Shown here: positions 27,101 to 36,400 of the stretch, in pieces
Layout: each line of letters starts with the position of its first letter
Position numbering within the stretch: position 1 is the stretch's first letter
Source of the DNA: Chitinophaga solisilvae
Lineage (GTDB): Bacteria; Bacteroidota; Bacteroidia; Chitinophagales; Chitinophagaceae
Reading direction: 5' to 3'
DNA length: 64,000 bases
NCBI RefSeq assembly: GCF_009928525.1
Contig: NZ_JAABOK010000023.1
Location: 28,108-92,107, forward strand
Translations under genes and position numbers: made by a program
Notes under the pieces: model-generated
Seen by the model: only the letters and a program-made list of their open reading frames with translations
What the model was told of the DNA's origin: nothing
Databases searched by the model: none

Positions 27101-30100
27101 GGGTTACCAGGTGCGTAGGCTTGTAATAGTCAGCAAACTTAAAAGGCAGCGGGCTGTCAGGGATCGTGTGCGGCGCTATCTGAATACGCCGGTTCAGCAA
27201 ACCTTTGATTCCTCCGGCATTCAGCTCTTTAATAAATAATTCTGCGAAAGGATGATAATGTATCTGAAAGAGGAAAGCGCCATCCTGATAATATTGCCAT
27301 TCGTAGCTGTGCTGTTGCTGCCAGTTGCTGGCATAATAATCTACCAGGTAATTGCGCCGGGCATCCCAGAAAAAGAAGGAACCGAATTCAGAGAATGCAG
27401 CTGCTTTGGCATCAATGACAGTAAAGCTGGCTCCGGGTTTGATACTGTTCAGCAGCTTAAAGCTGTCTTGCGCCGCATAAGCCAGCACTTCTGCAGCAGA
27501 TTTATCTGCTTCCAGGCTGGTAAAGTAAAAATTGTATACGCCTGAATGGTGCTGCAGCAGGTTATTTCTGAAAGTGCTTTCATGAGCGCCGATCAGGTAT
27601 TCCTGTTGTTGATTCAGCGGCAGTATCTGTTTACCGCTCATGCCGAAGCCGGTATTTCCACGCAGGGCAAGTTGCGGTTTATTGCTGAACATGCGTACAT
27701 CAATGCCTTGCATGATGCGGGTACGGAAAGCAATATTCTCGCGAAAGTCGCCCCCCAGATCACTTTGCTTCAGTGAAACAGTGGTATCCGATACGGTTTT
27801 CGGCGTCCATTTACCTTTCTTCAATTCACTCCAACAGAGGTTAATATCCCAGTACTTAGTGGCGGCAGGCAGCTGATAGTCTTTGTCCAGCTTAGGAATG
27901 GGCACTGTATCCGGTGCAGTGGCTTTTTCCAGGAACTGCGGCCATAAGAGGAAAAGCCTTTTATTATGCACACCGGCCATGAGGTGGTTCCCGGTAATAT
28001 CGGCATCAATTTTTTCCCAGGGCAGCCAGCGGCCTCCGTTGATGCGTTTCCGGTAGTAATACTCAGGTGCCAGGCTGCTGCGGGTACGGGCAAATACGTG
28101 TAAGGCAGACTGATCTCCTATATTGACTTCATTATAGATAGCCCTGGTTTCCAGGTTGGCTACTTTATCCAGTTTTTCCAGATAGTTGAGATAGGCTTGT
28201 GTGGCATTGTCGTTGTCTACATCATTCTGCATGAGTTCATTTTCCAGTTCCCGGAAGAAAGGAGATTTTTCATCGCGTAGTTCAGGTTCCAGCCAGTTTT
28301 CAGGATACAGGAACACTTTGCGGTTGGCTTCCCATACGCGGTAGTACTTCATCCATTTCCACTGCTTCCATCTCGCGTCTGTATCTGTGTTGGCAATGAT
28401 GTCAGTTTCCAGGTTCAGCAGGCAGCGTTGCACAAACAGCTGGGCGGCGGCTACTGCCTGTTTCAGACGGGAGGTGCGCATACAGTGACCCATCTCCACA
28501 TCGATGAGGAAGTGATTGTACAGTCCGTGTTCATTGGTCCAGTATTGTCCTTTCGACTGGTCAGGATGTGTCAGCAGCCAGCTTACGAGGGCATTACGTT
28601 TTTGTTCCCGGAAGATATCCTGCAATGGTTTGATGACGTCCTGCCATTGCTGCAGCGTATACCGGGCCTTTATCGTTTGTTTCATGCTTTCCGCCACAGC
28701 GGCATCCGGTGCTGGTACAGCCCAGGAGAGCACTCTTTCTGCGCGTACTCCTACCCTGTTTATCACCTGCATACAGGCGGAGAGCCGCAGCAGGTTAGCC
28801 GGTACTTTCAGGTCCTGAAGCAGGTTCCAGCCAAAGGCAGTGATGCAGCTGTTGATATCTGTCATTTCCCAGCCGGTTAGTGTAGCCATTTCCGTTATAA
28901 CGGCATCTTCATTTTGTCCGCTGAGCAAAATATCCAGCCATTCGAATGCGGTGAGCGCCGGCGCCAGCAGGTTACGTTTCCAGGTAAAGAAATCCGTGAG
29001 ACGCATCCACTGCTCAAAAACTGCCGTACCCCCTTCATCCGTGGGGAGTGTGGCCGGATGCAGCCATTCCATATCCCCAGCATGTGTTCCCTGCAGCCAC
29101 CAGTCCAGTTCTTCCGGCTTCATCTTCAGCCTGCTGATGATGAGCGCATGTTTATGCAGCAGACGAAGACATTTATACAGGGTGGCAAAATTACTTTCAG
29201 ACAGTTCAAGATATTTCCCATCCGGTTGTTTTTCCAGCAGCCTGCTATCAGTGAAAGCTGCCAGTAAAACGCCGGTAGTTCCTGGTAAGATCACCTGACT
29301 GAGTAACTGTTCCATATGCGCCATGCTGATGCGGAAGATGTCCGCCAGCTGCTGTCTGACAAACGCTTCCAGCAAGGCTTTGCGTTCAGCAACAGATTTC
29401 AGCGCAGTATCATCCGTAATTTTCTGCATGGCTTCGCGCAATACCTGCAGTTGCAGTACAATTTCCTTTTCGCCCAGCCCTGTTTCCTTCCGTAGTATTG
29501 TCTGATGCGCTATGAGGTAATCTGTTTCCGCGATAGTGAAGCCGGCATTTTTTATTTTACCGCTCAGGGCAACGAATGACAAGGTAGCAGCCGGATCACT
29601 GAAGGGATCTTCACCCCACAGACTTTTCAGCCGCAGCATTTCGGGGATACTGAGCCCGGTCATACCTGCCAGGATGGTGAGGCGGTACAGGCTGCTCAGT
29701 GTGGCCATATCCAGGGGGGAGATGGCAGACAGGTCAATATCTGCCAGCAGTAGTATCAGTTCCTGTTCCGTAATACCCAATGCCGCCAGTATGCCCGGAA
29801 TAAAAAGCTGTACTTCACCGCGGATGTCAGCAGGATTTTCCGGAAAAACGGCCACGGCATCTACCAGCTTATTGCGGAACAACTGCTGATAACGTGTAGG
29901 CATAGGCGTTACACCCGGTACCCCGGTAGCGTATACTGTATGATCTATGTCATTGTACAATGCCAGCGCTTCCTGCCATTCCAGCTTAAACTCCCTGCTG
30001 ATACGGCTGATCCCGGCCAGCTGCTGAATGACACTATCTGTCAGTTCCTTACCCTGTGAAGGATTGCCGGGATTAATATCAGGCAGGGCCATATCCAGCA

Positions 30101-33100
30101 GGTGCATGGTGCATCCTGTTTTCCGCCAGAGGCGGATGAAGCGGTGTATCCTGCTCAGTGCCGGAGCATCCAGCCCGGACAAGGACAGCCGGTTAACATC
30201 ACAAACATTGTTTGCTTCAGTACCGGTGACAACAATATTTCCTGCCGGGTTGACGAAGCGCAATTGCAGCAGCTGCAGCAGTTCTTCATATTTCAGACCG
30301 CTTCTGTGCAGCATTACAGGCATGGAGGTCAGGATCTCAGTCCAGGTACCGGTCAGATTAGTGCTGGTATCCGCAGGCGTCGCCGGATGCGGGATATTGT
30401 TGCCGGCTTCTTTCAGTCCCCAGAAATCCCAGGGCATTTTATCAGGCAGTGTGTCCGTAATGATTTGTCCTTCTGTTGCTGATAACCCCAGCCATGCAAT
30501 ACCGGCAGCTAATGTATCCGTCTTCATTTCCCCGCTCGCCGGCGTATGCCCGAATAGCTCCAGCAGCTGCGGCTGTGATACGCCCAGGTGTTCCAGGTAA
30601 GCGCGGCTTTGCACCAGCCACAGGTTAAAGGGCAGGCTGAAAGGAAATACTTCCTTCGCCAGTGTATGATAGGCTGGCAGGTTGGTGTATTCAGGGTGTG
30701 CCAGCAATTCCGCCGGAGACAGATGTGTCTGGCGGGTAGGCTGCATCCGGATACCATCTGCTGATACAAATGCTTTGTAAGCATGATGGCTGTCGCGTAC
30801 CGCCCAGGTATTACGGCTGTCGGGTGCATATACCGTAGCAGTGTCTGCTACCGGCAGTCCGGCGGTATGCATGGCTTTTTTAATTTCCGTGCTGATAACA
30901 CCCGGCGTGAGCACCGCATTCGTATTGATTTTAACAGCTACCGGCTGCTGTACGGCATCTTCCAGTATTTCATTTACCAGGTCGATATAGGGCAGTGCAG
31001 TGTTGGTATTATCACAGCTCAGTTCCATTTCTCCCAGGTCGGGCCGGCGTTCCAGCAGTACGTCCTTCACTTTCTTCCCGGCATGTATGCCGGTACCATG
31101 GGTATTTCTTTCCTTCAGGAAGCGGAGTATATCCACATAGTGTGCAGCGGCGCTGTATACAGAACGGCATTCGCTGCAGGCGCAATAATGCTGTGATCCG
31201 AAGAGAGAGCCCAGATCTGGCAGCTCAGCTATTTTGTCCTGTAATGCCGATACCAGGGAGAAGCCCGGCTGCGATGTAACGCCAGGCAGCGGAGATGGCA
31301 CCATAGCCGGTATAGCGCCATTCACCGCCCTGTTATAGGTACCGTAAAAGGATAACGCCAACGCATATGCGTTTTCTGCCTTCTGGAATATTTTTTTACT
31401 TTCAATAGCGTTGATATTCCGTTGCTGCATCAGCGACATGAACTGTTGCAGCCCCATAAAATAAATCTGCTGGGCAGAGTCGAGGTTTACATCCATGACC
31501 GCAGTAACAGAACGGAAGGTGGGATTCAGTTTAAACACGCGCTGAATGGACTTCAGGGCCGCAATGGTTCCAGGCGGATCCGGCAGCTGGACCACCACCT
31601 CCGGGTGTTCTCCCACGATAACGTCGATACGGTCATTTTCCAGTTCCAGGTCCGGTAATTCGCGCAGGATGATATCAATATCCGAATCCCTCGGCAGCAT
31701 TTTGGGGCCGTTATCCGGCATCTTGCCGGCGGCAGCAGCAGCCTGCATTTTCATCTTTGCTCTGGTGAAGTTCCCTGCAAAAGCTGTAGTAGGATAATTA
31801 CGTTCAAAACTCTTTTCCAGTATGGCGGCAAAGAATTGTTCCTTCTCTTCCGTGGTCTGCCCATCCATATTTGCGGGGTAGCCAACAGGTTTACCATCCG
31901 GTCCGGTGCTTCTGATAACCTCCAGCCACTCCGCCTGATCGTAGCGGGCGAAGTCCCGTTTGGCAGCCGTTGTACCGCTGCTGATATTTTCGTGCAACGC
32001 TGCCACCATTGGTACGTGGTTGCGGGTCAGCGCGCCGAGGTCGAAGCTAAGCCGGAGGCTTTCAATATCCTTCTGTTCAAAGACCTTGTCATCTTCCAGT
32101 TTTTTCCAGAGGTCTTTCAGCGAGCCATCATGGCCGGCATAGGCCGTCATGAATTTCGTCTGCTCCTGCGCCACTGCGGGCGTCAGCTGAATCAGTTCGC
32201 TGACGGAGCCTTTACCGCCTCCTACATTTTCATCTGCCGCATAGTGCAGTTTTATTTGGTGGAAAGCATCGAGTATGCCGGCGGTACCTTTCTTGTATTT
32301 TACAGGCGTATAGTTTTCTGTAAATGCTTTCAGCAGAATTTCCTGCAGCAGCTCTGCAGATATGTTTACCAGGGCTTTGAGGATTTTATCTTTCACCGGT
32401 TCCGACTTGTCTTTATCCAACAGATCCAGCAGAAGTGCATCCGTGAGCATACCGGGCTGTCCCTGGCGCATGCAGCCGAAAAGTACCGCAGCTTCTACCG
32501 GCAGCTGCCACCGTACAGTTCTTTCCGCGAGGTGGAACGCAGCTACCCAGGTAGCTACCAGATGTTGCGTGTGGCCGGTTTCACCTGCAATAAAAGAGAT
32601 ATCCTGGTATAGCGCATCTTCCTTTAATTCAAGCGGAGCAATACCTCCGAGCAGGGGGGTAAATAAACCGGTCAGCACCTCCCATTCGGTAGCACCTTTA
32701 TACTCCACGTTGCTCAGATTGATATTCACTTCCAGCTGTGCAGGCGCATTGAAATAAACAGGCGTTTTAAACAGTATACCACCTTTGGTGTCGTAGGCTT
32801 TTACGATGATGTCCGCACTGCCTTTTTCCGGGATGCTGAATTGTTCCTTTTTGTACTGTATGCTGTACTTTCCCTTATTGGATTTTGTTTTGCCCAGGGA
32901 CTGTTCTGTACGCATGTCCCGGTCAAATACCTCGATGGCAATATCGTGCATCAGCTCCCCGGACTCATTGCGGATAACGCCGGAAACGGCAAGGGTATCT
33001 TCATTGGGTTTAGGGCAGTGATGATGATGATCGTCATCATCGTCATCATCACAGTGTTCATGATGATGATCCTTGTCATCAATCTTCATGTCTACAATTA

Positions 33101-33392
33101 CCTGTTTATCGGGTTTACATTTAGCTTTATCTTTTCCTAGCAGTTTATCCTGCTGATAGATACAGATGTATATTTCTGCTTCACCATCTTTTACCTGCAG
33201 TTTTTTGAAATCGGCATCCGTACAGGTGAGGGAATACTTACCTTCTGCATTGGTGACAATTTCCTTACCGGAAGGGGTGGCGCCGTTTCCGGGTTCTGCG
33301 TCGAGTGCGCGCACGGTAAGGTCAGGGAGCGGGTTGTTTTTCTTATCAGTGATACGACCACTGATAAGGTAGGTTTTAATTTTTTGAGGCAT
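24165..33392 (-). CDS. Tc toxin subunit A (TcA), locus 2
   Basis: A 3075-residue protein starting MPQKIKTYLISG; the frame stays open upstream to 33557 only because it overlaps the end of the TcB-TcC gene. Two carboxypeptidase-regulatory-like beta domains open the protein (about 1-95 and 128-235), joined by a linker that is almost all Asp and His (about 105-126). A helical region follows. The VRP1-like motif (YCACSECRSVYSAAAHY, RRPDLGEMELSCDNTNT) is near 735-815, the neuraminidase-like block (YRVWEANRKVFLYPENW) near 1680, and the pore-forming helices at about 2410-2705. FGDERYLPFEGTGA marks the TcB-binding end. It lacks the four TPPN repeats of the other TcA. The start is 74 bp after the TcB-TcC stop, so the two are probably co-transcribed. 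Confidence 0.93.
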   Translation of the reverse strand: MPQKIKTYLISGRITDKKNNPLPDLTVRALDAEPGNGATPSGKEIVTNAEGKYSLTCTDADFKKLQVKDGEAEIYICIYQQDKLLGKDKAKCKPDKQVIVDMKIDDKDHHHEHCDDDDDDDHHHHCPKPNEDTLAVSGVIRNESGELMHDIAIEVFDRDMRTEQSLGKTKSNKGKYSIQYKKEQFSIPEKGSADIIVKAYDTKGGILFKTPVYFNAPAQLEVNINLSNVEYKGATEWEVLTGLFTPLLGGIAPLELKEDALYQDISFIAGETGHTQHLVATWVAAFHLAERTVRWQLPVEAAVLFGCMRQGQPGMLTDALLLDLLDKDKSEPVKDKILKALVNISAELLQEILLKAFTENYTPVKYKKGTAGILDAFHQIKLHYAADENVGGGKGSVSELIQLTPAVAQEQTKFMTAYAGHDGSLKDLWKKLEDDKVFEQKDIESLRLSFDLGALTRNHVPMVAALHENISSGTTAAKRDFARYDQAEWLEVIRSTGPDGKPVGYPANMDGQTTEEKEQFFAAILEKSFERNYPTTAFAGNFTRAKMKMQAAAAAGKMPDNGPKMLPRDSDIDIILRELPDLELENDRIDVIVGEHPEVVVQLPDPPGTIAALKSIQRVFKLNPTFRSVTAVMDVNLDSAQQIYFMGLQQFMSLMQQRNINAIESKKIFQKAENAYALALSFYGTYNRAVNGAIPAMVPSPLPGVTSQPGFSLVSALQDKIAELPDLGSLFGSQHYCACSECRSVYSAAAHYVDILRFLKERNTHGTGIHAGKKVKDVLLERRPDLGEMELSCDNTNTALPYIDLVNEILEDAVQQPVAVKINTNAVLTPGVISTEIKKAMHTAGLPVADTATVYAPDSRNTWAVRDSHHAYKAFVSADGIRMQPTRQTHLSPAELLAHPEYTNLPAYHTLAKEVFPFSLPFNLWLVQSRAYLEHLGVSQPQLLELFGHTPASGEMKTDTLAAGIAWLGLSATEGQIITDTLPDKMPWDFWGLKEAGNNIPHPATPADTSTNLTGTWTEILTSMPVMLHRSGLKYEELLQLLQLRFVNPAGNIVVTGTEANNVCDVNRLSLSGLDAPALSRIHRFIRLWRKTGCTMHLLDMALPDINPGNPSQGKELTDSVIQQLAGISRISREFKLEWQEALALYNDIDHTVYATGVPGVTPMPTRYQQLFRNKLVDAVAVFPENPADIRGEVQLFIPGILAALGITEQELILLLADIDLSAISPLDMATLSSLYRLTILAGMTGLSIPEMLRLKSLWGEDPFSDPAATLSFVALSGKIKNAGFTIAETDYLIAHQTILRKETGLGEKEIVLQLQVLREAMQKITDDTALKSVAERKALLEAFVRQQLADIFRISMAHMEQLLSQVILPGTTGVLLAAFTDSRLLEKQPDGKYLELSESNFATLYKCLRLLHKHALIISRLKMKPEELDWWLQGTHAGDMEWLHPATLPTDEGGTAVFEQWMRLTDFFTWKRNLLAPALTAFEWLDILLSGQNEDAVITEMATLTGWEMTDINSCITAFGWNLLQDLKVPANLLRLSACMQVINRVGVRAERVLSWAVPAPDAAVAESMKQTIKARYTLQQWQDVIKPLQDIFREQKRNALVSWLLTHPDQSKGQYWTNEHGLYNHFLIDVEMGHCMRTSRLKQAVAAAQLFVQRCLLNLETDIIANTDTDARWKQWKWMKYYRVWEANRKVFLYPENWLEPELRDEKSPFFRELENELMQNDVDNDNATQAYLNYLEKLDKVANLETRAIYNEVNIGDQSALHVFARTRSSLAPEYYYRKRINGGRWLPWEKIDADITGNHLMAGVHNKRLFLLWPQFLEKATAPDTVPIPKLDKDYQLPAATKYWDINLCWSELKKGKWTPKTVSDTTVSLKQSDLGGDFRENIAFRTRIMQGIDVRMFSNKPQLALRGNTGFGMSGKQILPLNQQQEYLIGAHESTFRNNLLQHHSGVYNFYFTSLEADKSAAEVLAYAAQDSFKLLNSIKPGASFTVIDAKAAAFSEFGSFFFWDARRNYLVDYYASNWQQQHSYEWQYYQDGAFLFQIHYHPFAELFIKELNAGGIKGLLNRRIQIAPHTIPDSPLPFKFADYYKPTHLVTPNYRLPDKTMSFPVEDVDFSYRGAYASYNWELFFHAPFYIANKLAANQQFEEALEWYHYIFNPANTDNTIADKKTPQQKFWITKPFYETTRADYYKERIENLMQAIARNDLEGMMQVSEWRDNPFNPHLVARMRTVAYQKNVLMKYIQTIIAWADQLFRRNTIESVNEATQLYILADAILGPRPVSIPAKTGSPVKTWYQLEKDGVDNFGNALAEVENLLPTVPAAGTPEEDRPELPRLDVLYFGIPHNEKLTAMWDTVADRLYKIRHCMNYDGQTQQLPLFDPPIDPAMLIRAGAAGLEPGSVPGALQAPLPFYRFSFMLPRALDLCNEVRSLGGAMLSALEKKDAESFTLLRAGHERNMQDAVRLVKVKQLEEAQRNLEGLREARKITTERKDYYTRLVNEGWKDGEKMAYGLSVASTVIDAAVAAGFVTSGGLKLIPSFLAGSAGFGGTPTVQVKFGGNEIGNGAEMAVRTLQTIGATLDKTAGLMLTAAGYERRAEEWGLQQRLAELELPQMDKQIAAAEIRCSMAEQELVNHDKQKLNMEKEEEFMHSRFTNRELYDWMGSQLSAVYFQSYQLASDMARRTEMCYRYELGLSDSNYVQPGYWDSLKKGLLCGEHLYHDLKRLETAYYEQNRRQHELSKHVSLSLLDPVALLKLKQEGACFVNIPEALFDMDYPGHYFRRIKTLSISIPCISGPYTTIACTLTQTGNQLRKDATLSGNGKYARDLTTPDPRFRDEVASHQTITTSSAQNDHGLFELSFGDERYLPFEGTGAVSSWHIKLNKDCKQFDFDTIADLIFHFRYTARDGGVELRQYAAAELPEQLNQLALAASNTGLFRVLDIQQEFPDQWHQFLHPAAGNDQVLKLDTLLQRLPYFTRAFPQKKAARIEVVAQMKDNDKVYKVMLSPAGVNPTDWLDMKADKVYGGLHRAVKAFDKGAAVPKESWTIKLKATDAPDFRSLPADAIASLFLIINYSIT

Positions 33393-33466
33393 AAAAAATA
33401 ATTGAAGAGGTAAATATTTTGTGAGATTTATTTGAATCAGGAAGGTAATAGCTGCAGCTGTCTTGA

Positions 33467-36400
33467 TTACCATCCATTCCTGGCCAGCCAAGTGTCGAGT
33501 TCTCTGGTACCTTCTCCTATCATTACCTGAGTAGGGCCTGCACCATGATAGTCCCATGATTCCAGTACTACCGGCGCAGCAACACCTCCGGAAAAAGCCA
33601 TCATCGCATCATCTACCAGCCCTCCTGCTACGCCCAGGGCGAAAACACCGAGATATGTTGGTATTTTTGAAATGGTATCACCTCTGACACTATCGAAGGT
33701 TTTAGCAGCTTCATTGTGTGCACCAAGTAAGGTAAGGGCTCTGCCGGCGAACTTTAATCCTTTCAAACCATAGTTAGCTGCACTATAGAGATACCGTTTG
33801 AAGGCAGAAGGTGGTACAACCATTTCACCCGTAAGCGTTACCCTTGCATCTTCCAATCTGCTAATAGCTTCCGGAGGAATCTCTCCCTTGATTAACGCTT
33901 CCTGTTCAATAGCCTGATTCGCAAGATAAGTAGTGGCTCTTTGCCGGTCTACAGGATTTCGTTCTCTAAATTCCTTCACCATTTCCTTTAATTCCTTATT
34001 ACGCGTTATTTCTACTGATTCAGGTAAAGCATCGGCGTTAATCAGATAAAGTGTCCCGTAAATATTCAACTCTCCCTTAGCCGCACCTGTCAGATTCTCA
34101 GAAACAGCGATATAAGCACTATCCTGAAGATAGTATTGATAAACCCTTCCTGCGTAAGTTTCCGTTATCACTTCTGTCAGATTTCCAAGTGCATGTTCAG
34201 CAGGAATGGCTATCTTAGCGGGATTTCTTGGTTTCATGCCCAATAAAGTAGGAGAAGGATTTACGAATACATGCTCAGCCAGCAGACCTCCGTCATTAAC
34301 AGGTTTGGGGTGACCACTGGCTCTTACAAAAGTATCCGGTCCTGGTAATATTAATGCCTCTACTGAAAACTTCTTCACACCAGGTGGAGCCACCAGGTTG
34401 TAGCTTTCAGGAATGGCAACACCCGCTGCAGTCGTCAACTTCGTAGCTCCTTTATGCTCATCCTCCGTTTTCACTTCATTTTTACCGGACGGATCATACA
34501 TGGACACTGGTCTATTTTTAACATAGGAATAGTAATTGATACCGGCTTGTATCCCTATCGGATCCGCGCTCAGCCACCGTCCCAGCCAGGGCAGATAATA
34601 CCGCGCGCTATGATACTCCAGTCCTGTTTCTTCATCCCTTTCCATGCCGGTATAACGATAACGCTTATACGCAGATTTAATCGCTGCACTCACTGCCTGA
34701 TATGCGGTAGTACCAAACGGATGATACTCTTCATAAGAGATGACCTCCGCGGCTGCATCCAGTTCCAGGGAAGCGGAGCCTATATGGTTATGCAGCTGGT
34801 AACGCACCAGCTCCTGCTCCGTACCATCGTTCACTTCATTGCGGGTTTCTATCATCACAAACCGGTGGCCCTGATCCAGAAGGCTCAGCGTAGTCCTTCG
34901 CAGCCCGGCGTCAGCGCCGGTGTGCTTCTTATATAGTTCAAAGCCGGCCACGTATATGCGCTCTTCCTTGATGGCAGGGATAGCGCCTGCGGGAGCAGCA
35001 TGGGTTGTAATTTTACGTATACGTTGCCCCTGCCCGTCGTACTGGTACCAGGTAGTTTCAGGAGTGCCGCCGTCTGTACGCCGCTGTTTCACGGTGCGGA
35101 AGACTTCTTCCTTAAAGTTCCATCCTATGTCTTCCAGGTGTGGCAGTGCTGTCATGAAGCCATGTTGTTCATGATGCGGATATTGGTAGGTATAATTACC
35201 GGATACGGTCTGCCGCAACCTGTTACTGGCGGTATCATAAGTATAGCTGCGCGTCCAGTTGTTACCGGTGGCCTGGTGCTGCATGGTAACAATATTCCCG
35301 ACGGCATCATAGCGGTAGCGCTGTGTGTAGTTGCGCATGGCTACGGGATCGCCCGGATGCAGGCGGCTCAGAAACGGCGCATCATTCCAGTTGTCCTGCA
35401 TATCAAAAAGCAGGGCGGCATTGTTTTCTTTCCCGGAGGCTTCCAGCAGCCGGTACAGGGCATCATAGGTATAGGTGGCGGTATCCGTGATTTTTGTGTT
35501 CTGAAAAAAGGTTACCGGGATGTTACTGTCTGTTATATGCGTAATGTTTCCTGCGGCGTCGTAAGTATAGCGCCAGTCCTGCAGCGGATCGCTATTCTGC
35601 CGTCTGGTTTCCAGCCGGTTGAGGCGGAAAGTCTCCCGGTCATAATAATAGTGCGTGATGACGTTATTGCCGTAAACAATCCTGCTGCGCTGCCTTTTCT
35701 CATTGTAGTCAACCGACCTGATATAAACGCTGGCTGCAGCAGCGCCTGCGTGCGTCACTGTTTCTCCTGCCAGCAAGCCACCTTCATTATACGCCGGTAC
35801 AATGAGACTGCCGTCCGGGGCCTGCTGCCGGGTGATGCGGCCCAGTGCATCAGTTTCCGAGGCGAAGGTAAAGCTCTCCGCTTCCAGGTTTGTATCCGGA
35901 TCATCAGACAGCCAGTTGGGTGTTTCTTCGTATTTGCTATATAATTTTCGTGTAACCGATAACGGTAGTCCTTTAAAATCGTAGGCGGGCGTGGAGGTCA
36001 GTCCGGCGGTATCATACTGCCGGAGGGGTTTCCCGCGCAGGTTCAGCTGTACGGCATCGGGATGTGCTTCTCCGTATATGATACGGCTGATGATATGATT
36101 CATGGGCCGGGGGCCGTCGCCGCCGGATACACCGATGGTAGTGGGACGGTGCAGGATGTCGTAACTATAATGCAGCTCATGTCCGCGCTCATCCCAGGTA
36201 CGAAGCGGGTTACCAAGAATGTTTGTCAGCAGCCAGCGCCTGCCGGCATCCATGCTGTGCTGATACACCTTATTTCCCGGCATATCGTACTGGTATTGTA
36301 CAACGGTATTGTTCCGCGCATCTGTTATACTGCGCAGGTTGCCGGTAATATCCAGATGTGTGCGGGTATAATAATATTCATCTTCCCCGCTACCGGCGGT

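Noticed and set aside
33393..33557. Longer TcA start overlapping the TcB-TcC gene of locus 2.
   Set aside because: The 55 extra residues are Arg-rich and unlike any TcA start. The regulatory-like beta domain begins right after the ATG at 33392.
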